Notes under the pieces: generated by a model
The model's input: only the letters and a program-made list of their open reading frames with translations
Databases searched by the model: none
Told to the model about the DNA's origin: nothing
Part shown: one piece after another, positions 40,755-50,121 of the stretch
How the letters are laid out: each line of letters starts with the position of its first letter
Position numbering within the stretch: position 1 is the stretch's first letter
NCBI GenBank assembly: GCA_023444445.1
Contig: JAEXMK010000150.1
Coordinates: 22,547 to 86,546, forward strand
Direction: 5' to 3'
Origin: Pseudomonadota bacterium
GTDB taxonomy: Bacteria; Pseudomonadota; Alphaproteobacteria; Rhizobiales; Rhizobiaceae
Length of the DNA: 64,000 bases
Made by a program: the position numbers and the translations under genes

Positions 40755-42198
40755 CCAGCAGCTTGTCGAGATCGAGGTGCTGCTCCATATGTGCAGCCAG
40801 ACGGTCGAGAACCGCGTCCACCTGCTCATCATAGTTCAGGGCCGTGCCCTGCCCGCCGAGACGCTGCAGCCACGCGCTGCGCTGGCTGTTATCCGCAAAG
40901 AGACCGTGAATATAGGTGCCGAAGACACGGCCGTCGGGTGAGATGCTTCCATCGTAATGCCCGTCGATCGTCGAAAACGCCAGATTGCCTGCTGCTCCCG
41001 TGGTTTCCCCGACATGCATTTCGTAGCCGGATAAACAAACACCATCAAAGCTCACGCCTTGAACGGAAACGAGTCGCTTGTCACCCGTTAAAACCGTGTC
41101 GACATCAAGCAGACCGAGCCCGTCGACAGTCGCCGGCGATCCCTCGATGCCGTCAGGATCGGCAACGGTTTTTCCAAGCATCTGGTAACCACCACAAAGG
41201 CCAAGAACGTAGCCGCCGCGGCGCACATGCGCCTTTATGTCGATGTCCATGCCGGCATCTTTCAGCACGGCGAGATCGGCAATCGTGGATTTCGAACCAC
41301 ATAGCAAAACCAGCCGGCAATCGGCGGGGATCGTCCCACCCGGCCGTACACGGATGAGTTCCACATCCGGTTCCATGTCGAGGGGATCGAGGTCGTCAAA
41401 ATTGGAAATATGCGGCAGGATCGGCACGGCGATGCGGATCTTTGCGTCGGGCTTCTGTTGGGCCGGGCCGGAAAGCCCCAGCGCATCTTCCGCCGGCAGT
41501 TTTGCGGCATCTGAGAAATGTGGCAGAAGCCCTATGGAGGCCCAGCCCGTCTTTTCCGCAATCATCCGCATGCCATCGGAAAACAGCGCTGGATCGCCGC
41601 GAAAGCGGTTGACGATGAAACCTTCGATCATCGCCGCGTCATCGACGTCGAGCACCGCCTTGGTTCCGACGAGGCTGGCAATGACGCCACCGCGATCGAT
41701 ATCGCCGATCAGGATCACCGGGACATCGGCGGCCCGTGCGAAACCCATATTGGCGATGTCGTTGGCGCGCAGGTTGATTTCCGATGCGCTGCCCGCCCCT
41801 TCCACCAGCACCAGATCGGCCTGTTGTTTCAGGCGCTCGAAACTATCAAGCACGCGTGGCATCAGCCCGGCCTTCATGTGCTGATAGTCGGCTGCCTTGG
41901 CATTACCGACGATCTTTCCCTGTACCACCACCTGTGCGCCGGTTTCGCTCTGCGGCTTCAGCAGCACCGGGTTCATGTGCACGGAAAGCGGCACGCCCGC
42001 TGCCCGTGCCTGCAGGGCCTGTGCGCGGCCGATCTCGCCGCCATCGGCGGTGACAGCGGCATTATTCGACATGTTCTGCGGTTTGAACGGCACGACGGAA
42101 AGGCCGCGCCGGATGAATGCGCGGGCAAGGCCAGCCACCATCAGCGATTTGCCGACATCGGAGCCGGTTCCCTGAAACATCAGCACCCGGGCGGTCAT
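40741..42198 (-). CDS. cobQ: Cobyric acid synthase CobQ
   Basis: A 485-residue glutamine-dependent amidotransferase that amidates four side chains of the corrin ring. The N-terminal ATPase part starts [15 protein letters not shown] and has [10 protein letters not shown]; the C-terminal glutaminase part has the nucleophile cysteine in [13 protein letters not shown] and the histidine in YIHGLFADN. It directly follows cobO (TGATATG), so the two leftward genes form an operon. Confidence 0.95.
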   Translation of the reverse strand: MTARVLMFQGTGSDVGKSLMVAGLARAFIRRGLSVVPFKPQNMSNNAAVTADGGEIGRAQALQARAAGVPLSVHMNPVLLKPQSETGAQVVVQGKIVGNAKAADYQHMKAGLMPRVLDSFERLKQQADLVLVEGAGSASEINLRANDIANMGFARAADVPVILIGDIDRGGVIASLVGTKAVLDVDDAAMIEGFIVNRFRGDPALFSDGMRMIAEKTGWASIGLLPHFSDAAKLPAEDALGLSGPAQQKPDAKIRIAVPILPHISNFDDLDPLDMEPDVELIRVRPGGTIPADCRLVLLCGSKSTIADLAVLKDAGMDIDIKAHVRRGGYVLGLCGGYQMLGKTVADPDGIEGSPATVDGLGLLDVDTVLTGDKRLVSVQGVSFDGVCLSGYEMHVGETTGAAGNLAFSTIDGHYDGSISPDGRVFGTYIHGLFADNSQRSAWLQRLGGQGTALNYDEQVDAVLDRLAAHMEQHLDLDKLLAIAR

Positions 42199-42199
42199 A

Positions 42200-42817
42200 T
42201 CAGAATTCTATCCCGGCTTGAGCTTTCACGCCTGCCTTGAAGTGATGTTTTACCAGCGTCATTTCCGTCACCATGTCGGCGACGTCGATCAGCGGCTGCT
42301 TGGCGTTGCGACCGGTGACGATGACATGCAGATCGGGCCGGCGACTCGACAACGTTTCGACAACCTCTTCCAACGGCAGGTATTCGTAACGCAAGGCGAT
42401 GTTCAGTTCGTCCAGAACCAGAAGGCCGATAGTTTGATCGGCCATCAGAGCCTTGGCCTCCTCCCATGCCTTTGTCGCTGCTGCAACGTCACGCTTGAGA
42501 TCCTGCGTGTCCCAGGTAAAACCTTCGCCCATGGTGCGCCACACGATCTTGTCGCCGAACAGGGTCAGGGCCTGCTGTTCGCCTGTCGACCAGGCACCCT
42601 TGATGAACTGAACGATGCCGACCCTTCGCCCGGTGCCGAGCATACGCAGAGCAAGACCGAAGGCCGCTGTGGACTTGCCCTTGCCGGGGCCGGTATTGAT
42701 CATCAGCAGGCCTTTTTCGATGGTCTTTTCGGCGACTTCGGCGTCCTGCACCGTCTTGCGGTTGACCATTTTCTGCCGGTGGCGTTCGGCTTCGCTGTCG
42801 CTGATGTCGCGGGTCAT
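42200..42817 (-). CDS. cobO: Cob(I)yrinic acid a,c-diamide adenosyltransferase CobO
   Basis: A 205-residue corrinoid adenosyltransferase of the CobA/CobO/BtuR type that adds the 5'-deoxyadenosyl group to Co(I). The P-loop [14 protein letters not shown] lies near residue 40, and [16 protein letters not shown] near residue 133 is the family signature. AGGAAGAG precedes the ATG. It is divergent from the riboswitch-controlled cobW operon. Confidence 0.95.
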   Translation of the reverse strand: MTRDISDSEAERHRQKMVNRKTVQDAEVAEKTIEKGLLMINTGPGKGKSTAAFGLALRMLGTGRRVGIVQFIKGAWSTGEQQALTLFGDKIVWRTMGEGFTWDTQDLKRDVAAATKAWEEAKALMADQTIGLLVLDELNIALRYEYLPLEEVVETLSSRRPDLHVIVTGRNAKQPLIDVADMVTEMTLVKHHFKAGVKAQAGIEF

Positions 42818-42965
42818 CGCCTCTTCCTTCTCATCCAGCGGCCTGGAACCTTATGCCCCCGCCATTCGGAGCGGCGACTATACTCAATTTGCCGCACCCG
42901 GCAATGCGCCGGTCACGGGCGCGCGGCATTGACCCTCACACCCGTTCAGCCTAAGGGTAAGGGAC

Positions 42966-43155
42966 TGACGGTCTTTTCCCGGCAACGGGAAAAGCTAAGA
43001 GGGAACACGGTTCCGCCCCGACAAAGGGTCATTCCGTGGCTGCCCCCGCAACTGTAAGCGGTAAGCCCGCGCCGTAAAGCCACTGGATCTCTCACGGGGT
43101 TCGGGAAGGCGGTGTCCGGGTGTTGATAGAGCCGCAAGCCAGGAGACCTGCCGTT
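42966..43155 (+). promoter_or_regulatory. Cobalamin riboswitch before DUF1636-cobW-cobN
   Basis: The conserved cobalamin aptamer elements appear in order: GGAAC at 43002-43006, CTGCCCCCGCAACTGTAAGC (43040-43059), GCCACTGG (43079-43086), GGGAAGG (43103-43109), and the B12 box GCCAGGAGACCTGCC (43138-43152). GACGGTC at about 42967-42973 can pair with the 3' side to close P1. A short hairpin CCTGCCGTTTCAGG directly follows. The 148 bp between cobO and the aptamer show no gene and should contain both promoters. Confidence 0.93.
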
Positions 43156-43181
43156 TCAGGAAAAAACGTCTGCCGGGCGGG

Positions 43182-43715
43182 GTGCTCCGGTCAGTCGGTC
43201 AGATCGAACTGCCGGTTTGCGCCCGTACGCATACCTTTTTCGATATCCGCACCCCGAAGAATTTTAGTTTGGCGTGGGAACGGGACGGTTTGGATATTTC
43301 AGCGACATCTTCATGTGCAAACGGGAACCCGCAGGACGAAACCGCGCCGGGCGTTACCGTCTTTGTATGCCGCAGTTGTCGTGATGATGTCGATCCCAAT
43401 GCCGAACCACGTCCTGGTTCGCGTCTTGCCGATTCCGTCATTAAAAAGGCGCAGGAGAGCGGCGTTGCCGTTCGTTCCGTCAATTGCCTTGCCAATTGCA
43501 AGCGTGGTCTCAGCGCCGTTCTGCGCAGCGCCGATGGCTGGTCTTATGTGTTTGGCGGGCTGACGCCGGATGATGCGGAAGACCTGCTGACCGGCGCGCG
43601 GCTGCTTTCTGCCGCGCCAGATGGCCTGATGCCCTGGCGCGGCCGCCCCGAACCCTTAAAGCGCGGCATGGTGGCGCGCATTCCCCCATTCGATTTTACC
43701 GAGGAGAGATCATGA
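43182..43715 (+). CDS. DUF1636 protein, thioredoxin-like ferredoxin candidate
   Basis: A protein of up to 177 residues. The conserved part begins near TVFVCRSCRDD (Cx2C near residue 60) and has VNCLANCKRGL (Cx3C near residue 100) followed by SAVLRSADGWSYVFGGL, a layout like thioredoxin-fold [2Fe-2S] proteins. Start is uncertain: GTG 43182 is only 27 bp after the B12 box, and TTG 43269 or 43290 would give the conserved part alone. It overlaps cobW by 4 bp. A role in cobalt handling or redox support for CobW/CobN is inferred from the operon only. Confidence 0.75.
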   Translation: MLRSVGQIELPVCARTHTFFDIRTPKNFSLAWERDGLDISATSSCANGNPQDETAPGVTVFVCRSCRDDVDPNAEPRPGSRLADSVIKKAQESGVAVRSVNCLANCKRGLSAVLRSADGWSYVFGGLTPDDAEDLLTGARLLSAAPDGLMPWRGRPEPLKRGMVARIPPFDFTEERS

Positions 43716-44749
43716 GCACCCTTATGGACCGCGTTCCCTGCACCATCGTCACCGGCTTTCTGGGAGCCGGAAAAACCACGCTGGTGCGTGGCCTTCTCGA
43801 AAAGCTTGACGGCAAGCGTCTCGCCATCATCGTCAATGAATTCGGCGATATCGGCATCGACGGCGAAATTCTGAAAGGTTGCGGCATCGAAAGCTGCCCG
43901 GAAGAAAACATCGTGGAGCTCGCCAATGGTTGCATCTGCTGCACGGTGGCGGATGATTTCCAGCCCGCCATCGAACAAATCCTCAGCCGCCAGCCGAAGG
44001 TGGAGCATATCCTCATCGAGACTTCCGGCCTTGCCCTGCCGAAGCCGCTGGTGCAGGCCTTCCAGTGGCCTGCCATCAAGAGCCGCGTGACGGTCGATGC
44101 CGTGGTCGCCGTGGTGGACGGTGCGGCGCTGGCCGAGGGTCAGGTTGCTCACGACATGGAAGCGCTTGCTGCCCAGCGCGCCAATGACGAGGCGCTCGAT
44201 CATGATGACCCGGTCGAAGAGGTCTTCGAGGATCAGGTCGCCTGCGCGGATCTCATCGTGCTCACCAAGGCCGATCTTCTCGATGATGCCGGTCTCGACA
44301 AGGCCAAGGCGCATGTCCTCGAACATCTGCCGAAGGCGGCAAAGATCGTTGTGGCTTCGAATGGTGCCATCGATCCGGCCGTGCTGATCGGTCTCGGCCT
44401 TGCGGTGGAAGAGGACATTGAAAACCGCCGCACCCATCATGATGGCGAACTTGACCATGAACATGACGATTTCGACAGTTTCGTCATCGATCTGCCGGCT
44501 GTTATCGATCCGGAAGCTCTGGCGGCCCGTATCGCCGAGACGGCCGCTGCCGAAAATGTGCTGCGTATCAAGGGCTTCATCGAAGTCGCGGCCAAGCCCA
44601 TGCGTTTGCAGGTTCAGGCGGTCGGCAGCCGCGTCAACCAGTATTACGACCGTCCGTGGGCGGCGGGTGAGGAGCGCCGCAGCCGCCTCGTCATCATCGG
44701 CGAAAAGGGTATCAACCGCAAAAAGATCGAACAGATGCTGGCCGCGTGA
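43712..44749 (+). CDS. cobW: CobW GTPase, cobalt-handling metallochaperone
   Basis: A 345-residue G3E GTPase. Walker A GFLGAGKTT is at residues 15-23, the metal-binding CICC at 74-77, VDAVVAVVD and LTKADLLD form the remaining nucleotide motifs, and a His/Asp-rich stretch (HHDGELDHEHDD) lies near residue 245. CobW family proteins bind Co(II) in a GTP-dependent way and are thought to deliver it for the aerobic cobalamin pathway. It is followed by cobN after 37 bp. Confidence 0.95.
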   Translation: MSTLMDRVPCTIVTGFLGAGKTTLVRGLLEKLDGKRLAIIVNEFGDIGIDGEILKGCGIESCPEENIVELANGCICCTVADDFQPAIEQILSRQPKVEHILIETSGLALPKPLVQAFQWPAIKSRVTVDAVVAVVDGAALAEGQVAHDMEALAAQRANDEALDHDDPVEEVFEDQVACADLIVLTKADLLDDAGLDKAKAHVLEHLPKAAKIVVASNGAIDPAVLIGLGLAVEEDIENRRTHHDGELDHEHDDFDSFVIDLPAVIDPEALAARIAETAAAENVLRIKGFIEVAAKPMRLQVQAVGSRVNQYYDRPWAAGEERRSRLVIIGEKGINRKKIEQMLAA

Positions 44750-44786
44750 CATGAGCCGCGGCGCACTTTTACTGGAAAAGCTTTGA

Positions 44787-47700
44787 ATGCATATTCTCGC
44801 CACCACGTCCTCGTCTCTGGACGACCTGATCGAGCCGGTTGATCTCAACCAGCCCCGTTCGGATGTGGTGGTGCTGTCTTTTTCCGCAAGCGATCTTGCC
44901 GGGCTTGAGCGGGCGTGGCGGCAGGCGGGAGATAAGCTTCCATCCCTTTCTGCCGCGAACCTGTCCGAACTTCGGCATCCGATGTCGGTCGATCTCTGGA
45001 TCGAAAAAACAGCGGAACATGCCCGCGTTATCCTTATCCGGATTCTCGGTGGTGCGGAACGCTGGCGCTACGGGGTCGATCAGCTGGCCATTCTGGCGCG
45101 CAGGCGCGGCATCAAGCTTCTGCTTTTGCCGGGGGAATGCAGCGAGAGGGATGAAAAGCTCGAGGCTGCCTCCACGGTTGATAAGCTGACGCTGGCCTCC
45201 GTTCTCTCCTTCTTCCGGGAAGGTGGAGTGGAGAATATGGCCCGCCTTGCCGCTGGCCTTTCTGTTCTGGCGGATGGCGGAGATTGGCCGGATATAGAGG
45301 CGGCGCCCCTCCCGAAAGCTGGCTTTTATCGCCCGGACCTGGGTGTTGTGGGGCAGGAAGAGGCTTGTGCGGGGTTTCTTGCCGGTGCGCCAGTTCTGCC
45401 CATTCTCTTTTACCGTTCCATGCTTTTGGCGGAAGATGCAGCACCCGTTGATGCGTTGTTTCAAGCGCTCTCTTCCCGCGGTTTTGCGCCCCTGCCTATT
45501 TTTGTCGGCGGGTTGAAGGATGGAGAAGCGATCCGTTTTCTCGAATCGGTGCTGCCAGCTCTTCAGCCTGCAGCCATCCTCGCGGCTACGGCTTTCGCCA
45601 GCCAGACGGATGACAAGGGCGCGACGCTGTTCGATCGTCTCGGCGTTCCCGTTTTCCAGGTGGTGATGGCAACCACCCGGCGTGACGGCTGGGCGGAAAA
45701 TGCGCGTGGTCTCAATCCGTCCGATCTTGCCATGCATGTCGTCCTGCCCGAGTTGGACGGGCGGATTCTCGCGGGTGCGATCTCGTTCAAACAGGCGCGG
45801 ACAGATGGCGGGGTCAGCCTTCTGAATCTGCCGGAGGCGGATCGTGTCGAACAGGTGGCGGACCGCATCGCGGCCTTTCTGCGACTGAAATTCGCGCCAC
45901 CGCAGGATCGCCGCATCGTCATCCTGATGCCGGATTATCCGGGTGCCGCGCCGGGGCGCACCGGTTATGCCGTTGGTCTCGATGTGCCGCAAAGCGTGCT
46001 CGAAATGCTGCGCGATCTTGCCGATGCCGGTTACGCGGTGAAGGATATTCCCGAAACGGCACGGGCGCTGCTCGATCGTATCGAGAGCCAGGAAGCGGCA
46101 GTCGATCTTTCCACCTATCGGGATTTCCTTGCAGATTTGCCGGAGGCTGCTGCCGAGGCCGTGCATGCGACGTGGGGCGCTGCGGAAGAGGACGATGCTT
46201 TCGTCGATGGTAAATTCCGTTTTCGCGTTGCCCGCTTCGGACAGGTCTTCGTGGCGCTCGCGCCGGATCGGGGACGAAACGCGGATCGGCGGGTGGATTA
46301 TCACGACCCTGCCCTGCCGCCGCGCCACGCGCTCGTCGCCTTCGGCGCATGGGCGCAGCGTGCTGGTGCGGCTCATGCCATCGTGCATGTGGGGGCGCAT
46401 GGCACGCTCGAATGGTTGCCGGGCAAGACGGTTGCGCTTTCCCGCGATTGTTTTCCGGAAATCGTCACAGGCTCGCTGCCGGTGGTCTATCCATTCATCG
46501 TCTCCAATCCCGGTGAAGCGGCGGTTGCCAAGCGGCGTATCGCCGCCGTGACCATCGGCCATGTTCCCCCGGTTTTGGTGAATGCCGGGCTTTCACCGGA
46601 ACAGTTGGCGCTGGAACAGCTGGTGGATGAATATGCGCAGGCCGATGGCCTTGATCGCCGCCGACGCGACCGGCTGGCGAAGCTGATTGTCGAAAAGGCG
46701 TTGGAAACCGGGCTGGCGGCAGAGGCGGGCGTGGGTGCGAAGGACGATGCCGATACGGCCCTCTCCCGCATCGATGCCTTTCTCTGCGATCTCAAGGATT
46801 TTGCAATCAAGGACGGTCAACATGTTTTCGGCCGCTTCCCAGAAGGCGAGACAGATCCTCTCCGGCTTGAAAGCGCCACGGCCGAGAAAGCCGCGCTGCT
46901 GGCGGCACTCGATGGCCGGCACATTGCCCCTGGCCCTTCCGGCGCCCCGGCGCGGGGGCGTCTCGACGTACTGCCCACCGGCCGCAATCTTTACGCGGCC
47001 GATCCACGTACCATGCCGACGCCGACAGCGTTCGAGCTGGGCCGTATGGCGGGCGAAGAAGTGCTTCGGCATCACCTGCAGTCCCATGGCGACTGGCCGA
47101 AACATCTGGTGTTCGATCTCTGGGGCAGCGCCAGTCTTCGCAATGGCGGTGAGGATGTGGCGCAGGCGCTGCATCTGATGGGGACGAGGCCGATCCATGA
47201 TCCTGCAACCGGCCGGGTCAACGGCATCGAAGTTCTGCCACCGGCGAGCCTAGGACGGCCGCGGGTCGATGTGACTTTTCGAATTTCCGGCCTGTTCCGC
47301 GATATGTTCCCGGCGCTGATTGCGCTTCTCGATGCCGCCGCCAGGGCGGTTGGACGGCGGGATGAAGCGCCGGGCGACAATCCTTTGGCGGAGGAAGCGG
47401 CGGCGCTTGGGCATATCCCCCCGCGCATCTTCGGTTCTGCGCCCGGCACATACGGTGCCGGTATTGAAGAGAAGCTTGCCAGCGGCACATGGGACGAACG
47501 CGAGGAGCTGGGGCAGGCCTATCTCGATGCCGCAAACCATGCTTTTGGCGGCGCCGATGGGCTCGAGATCTTCGAGGACGCCGGCTTTACGGAGTTGGTG
47601 CGCCGGGCCGATCTTCTGGTTCATACCGGCGATGATCCCGGGCGCGATCTTCTCGACGGTTCTTCCGATGTCGCCTTCATTGGCGGTTTTTCCGCTGCGA

Positions 47701-48137
47701 AGGCGGCACTCGGCGGTATCGCCGATATCGTCGCACTGGATACGACGGATCCGGCGCGCCCGCGGGCGCGATCGATGACGCAGGCACTGACGCGAGTGGT
47801 GCGCGCGCGCGCCGTCAATCCGCGCTTTATTGCCGGTCAGATGCGGCACGGCCCGCGCGGAGCTGCGGAATTTGCGGAAACGGTGGACCGGCTGGTCGGC
47901 TTTGCCGAAACCACCCATGCGGTGTCCTCCTCGCTGATCGACGCACTTTACGATGCCTATTTCGGCGATGAGGACGTGCGCGATTTCATCCTGCGGGAAA
48001 ATCCAAAGGCGGCTGAGGTGATGGCCGCGCGCTTTTTATCCGCCCGCCGCCGTGGCTTGTGGCACAGCCGCCGCAACGCGGTGGATGCAGAGCTTGAAAT
48101 GCTGATCCCGCCTCGATCCGAAAGGGTGCGGGCTTGA
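44787..48137 (+). CDS. cobN: Cobaltochelatase subunit CobN
   Basis: A 1116-residue large chelatase subunit (CobN/BchH family) that, with CobS and CobT, inserts cobalt into hydrogenobyrinic acid a,c-diamide. Recognisable stretches are LRHPMSVDLWIEKTAEHAR near residue 60, HVGAHGTLEWLPGKTVALS near residue 537, PSGAPARGRLDVLPTGRNLYAADPR and the end part RRRGLWHSRRNAVDAELE. It is shorter than the roughly 1270-residue CobN of P. denitrificans as I remember it, but both ends look complete. CobS and CobT are not in the window. Ends with TGATG overlapping cobG. Confidence 0.93.
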   Translation: MHILATTSSSLDDLIEPVDLNQPRSDVVVLSFSASDLAGLERAWRQAGDKLPSLSAANLSELRHPMSVDLWIEKTAEHARVILIRILGGAERWRYGVDQLAILARRRGIKLLLLPGECSERDEKLEAASTVDKLTLASVLSFFREGGVENMARLAAGLSVLADGGDWPDIEAAPLPKAGFYRPDLGVVGQEEACAGFLAGAPVLPILFYRSMLLAEDAAPVDALFQALSSRGFAPLPIFVGGLKDGEAIRFLESVLPALQPAAILAATAFASQTDDKGATLFDRLGVPVFQVVMATTRRDGWAENARGLNPSDLAMHVVLPELDGRILAGAISFKQARTDGGVSLLNLPEADRVEQVADRIAAFLRLKFAPPQDRRIVILMPDYPGAAPGRTGYAVGLDVPQSVLEMLRDLADAGYAVKDIPETARALLDRIESQEAAVDLSTYRDFLADLPEAAAEAVHATWGAAEEDDAFVDGKFRFRVARFGQVFVALAPDRGRNADRRVDYHDPALPPRHALVAFGAWAQRAGAAHAIVHVGAHGTLEWLPGKTVALSRDCFPEIVTGSLPVVYPFIVSNPGEAAVAKRRIAAVTIGHVPPVLVNAGLSPEQLALEQLVDEYAQADGLDRRRRDRLAKLIVEKALETGLAAEAGVGAKDDADTALSRIDAFLCDLKDFAIKDGQHVFGRFPEGETDPLRLESATAEKAALLAALDGRHIAPGPSGAPARGRLDVLPTGRNLYAADPRTMPTPTAFELGRMAGEEVLRHHLQSHGDWPKHLVFDLWGSASLRNGGEDVAQALHLMGTRPIHDPATGRVNGIEVLPPASLGRPRVDVTFRISGLFRDMFPALIALLDAAARAVGRRDEAPGDNPLAEEAAALGHIPPRIFGSAPGTYGAGIEEKLASGTWDEREELGQAYLDAANHAFGGADGLEIFEDAGFTELVRRADLLVHTGDDPGRDLLDGSSDVAFIGGFSAAKAALGGIADIVALDTTDPARPRARSMTQALTRVVRARAVNPRFIAGQMRHGPRGAAEFAETVDRLVGFAETTHAVSSSLIDALYDAYFGDEDVRDFILRENPKAAEVMAARFLSARRRGLWHSRRNAVDAELEMLIPPRSERVRA

Positions 48138-49492
48138 TGGCCGCCGCTGCCGATCCCGTTCAGCCTTTTGGTCGCCGTGGTCTGTGCCCGGCCTTGTCCG
48201 CCCCCATGCAAACCGGCGACGGTTTTCTGTCGCGGGTTGCGTTCGAGGCGGATATTTCACCACGTGCGATGGTTATGCTCTGCGGTCTCGCCGAACGCCA
48301 CGGCAATGGATTGATCGACATCACCGCGCGCGGCAGCCTGCAATTTCGCGGCTTGACGCGGGAAAGCGCCTGTTCGCTCGAACAGGATGTTCTAGCGCTT
48401 GATCTGCCACTACGCGAAGGGCTCGCGGTGGAGACTTCGCCCCTTGCCGGCCGGGATGACGCGGAAATTGCGGACGGCCGTTTTGTCGCCGAGGAGATCA
48501 GAAAAGGGGCTGGCGCCCTGGCGTTGCAGGACAAACTCGCGGCCAAAACCTCTGTTGTCATTGATGGCGGCGGACGGCTCTCCATGGGAGATTTGCTAGC
48601 CGATATTCGTTTGAAAGCGATCCGGCTGGGGGGGCGGACATTCTGGCAATTGCTTGTCGGTGGGCCGGAAAGCAAGGCGTTGAATGCGGGATTGGTCGAG
48701 CCGGTTACGGCGGCCAGCGTCGTTCTGTCGCTGCTTGTTTTTCTCGCTGAAAAGGGACCGCTTGCCCGCGGCCGCGATCTGGATCAACGGACCGTGAAGG
48801 CGGTTTGTGGTGACCGCCTACTGGATCGCCAAGCTGGGAGCGAAGCCCAGCCTCCCTTTTTGCCCCTGGGCTCGATGATGACGGGAGAGAGCCGCTTCGC
48901 CGTTGGTATCGCGCCTGCTTTCGGACAGGTTCGCGGTGCCGAGTTGGCGCATCTCTGTGAGCGGGCTGACACGCTCGGTATCAAGGCCCTGCGGCCATCA
49001 CCGAACCATAGCCTGCTATTCTTTGGGTCGTCGTCGGCTTGCAATGCATTGCTTGAGACAGCGGTGGCATCCGGCTTCGTCACGACGGCTGGTGACGCGC
49101 GGTCCTCCATCGCTGTCTGTCCCGGCGCTCCGGGCTGTGCCTCGGCTTTTCTTCCCACGCATGAACTTGCGGCTCTCGCTGCCGAAGACTGTGCTGCGTT
49201 GCTGGATGGTTCGTTCACACTGCATATTTCCGGTTGCGGCAAGGGCTGTGCACATCCCGCGCCCGCGCTTTTGACCCTCTCAGGCAGTTCGAATGGCCTG
49301 GCATTCTCGATCTCCGGCCGCGCCGGTGACCCACCAGATGGGATTTTGCCCTTCGAGCAACAGAAGACCGCGCTTTCGCGGCTTGCTCGTCTTTACGAAA
49401 AAGAACATAAGCCCGGTGAAAACGCCGCCATCTTTTTTGCCCGTCTGGGCCGGGAGGAAATCGGTGCGGCGCTTCGACAGGATAACCAATGA
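48137..49492 (+). CDS. cobG: Precorrin-3B synthase CobG
   Basis: A 451-residue sulfite/nitrite-reductase-like monooxygenase that uses oxygen and a 4Fe-4S cluster to make precorrin-3B, the step that defines the aerobic pathway. The four cluster cysteines are in CPGAPGC (Cx5C) and SGCGKGC (Cx3C) near residues 330-375; GLIDITARGSLQFRG near residue 55 is the conserved siroheme/substrate-site strand. ATG 48137 overlaps the cobN stop by one base; a TTG just before it is also in frame. cobH overlaps by 4 bp. Confidence 0.93.
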   Translation: MAAAADPVQPFGRRGLCPALSAPMQTGDGFLSRVAFEADISPRAMVMLCGLAERHGNGLIDITARGSLQFRGLTRESACSLEQDVLALDLPLREGLAVETSPLAGRDDAEIADGRFVAEEIRKGAGALALQDKLAAKTSVVIDGGGRLSMGDLLADIRLKAIRLGGRTFWQLLVGGPESKALNAGLVEPVTAASVVLSLLVFLAEKGPLARGRDLDQRTVKAVCGDRLLDRQAGSEAQPPFLPLGSMMTGESRFAVGIAPAFGQVRGAELAHLCERADTLGIKALRPSPNHSLLFFGSSSACNALLETAVASGFVTTAGDARSSIAVCPGAPGCASAFLPTHELAALAAEDCAALLDGSFTLHISGCGKGCAHPAPALLTLSGSSNGLAFSISGRAGDPPDGILPFEQQKTALSRLARLYEKEHKPGENAAIFFARLGREEIGAALRQDNQ

Positions 49493-50121
49493 CCGACTAT
49501 GACTATATTCGCGATGGCAATGCGATCTATGAACGCTCCTTCGCCATTATTCGCGAGGAAGCGGATTTATCCGCCTTTACCGCAGAGCAGGCGGATATCG
49601 CCATTCGCATGATCCATGCCTGCGGGCAGGTGGAGGCAGCAGGCCATTTCCGCTTCGCGCCTGATTTCGTTTCGGCCGCGCGCGGCGCGTTGCTTGCCGG
49701 CAAGCCGGTTCTGTGTGATGCGGAAATGGTTGCCCATGGCGTGACGCGCGCAAGGCTTCCGGCTGATAACGCTGTCATCTGCACGCTTCGCGATCCACGC
49801 ACACCCGAGCTTGCGAAAAATATCGGCAACACCCGGTCCGCTGCCGCGCTCGATCTCTGGGTGGAGCACCTTGAAGGCGCTCTCGTCGCCATCGGCAACG
49901 CGCCGACGGCGCTGTTTTATCTTCTGGAAATGCTGGAAAAAGGCGCCCCACGCCCGGCTGCCATTATCGGCATGCCGGTCGGTTTTGTTGGCGCGGCGGA
50001 ATCGAAGGATGCACTGGAGGCAAGTGCGCTTGGCATTCCCTATGCCATCGTCAAGGGACGGTTGGGTGGATCGGCCATGACGGCCGCCGCCATCAATGCG
50101 GTTGCGAGGGCGGGCCTGTGA
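49489..50121 (+). CDS. cobH: Precorrin-8X methylmutase CobH
   Basis: A 210-residue enzyme that moves the C-11 methyl to C-12 giving hydrogenobyrinate. IRMIHACGQVEAA near residue 36 carries the catalytic histidine (H39-H43 region), and GNAPTALFYLLEML and GMPVGFVGAAESK are family signatures. It is translationally coupled to cobG upstream and cobI downstream (4-bp overlaps). Confidence 0.96.
   Translation: MTDYDYIRDGNAIYERSFAIIREEADLSAFTAEQADIAIRMIHACGQVEAAGHFRFAPDFVSAARGALLAGKPVLCDAEMVAHGVTRARLPADNAVICTLRDPRTPELAKNIGNTRSAAALDLWVEHLEGALVAIGNAPTALFYLLEMLEKGAPRPAAIIGMPVGFVGAAESKDALEASALGIPYAIVKGRLGGSAMTAAAINAVARAGL

Noticed and set aside
44769..46562. 597-residue open frame on the minus strand opposite cobN
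   Set aside because: Antisense shadow of cobN with His/Arg-rich, low-quality composition and no domain.
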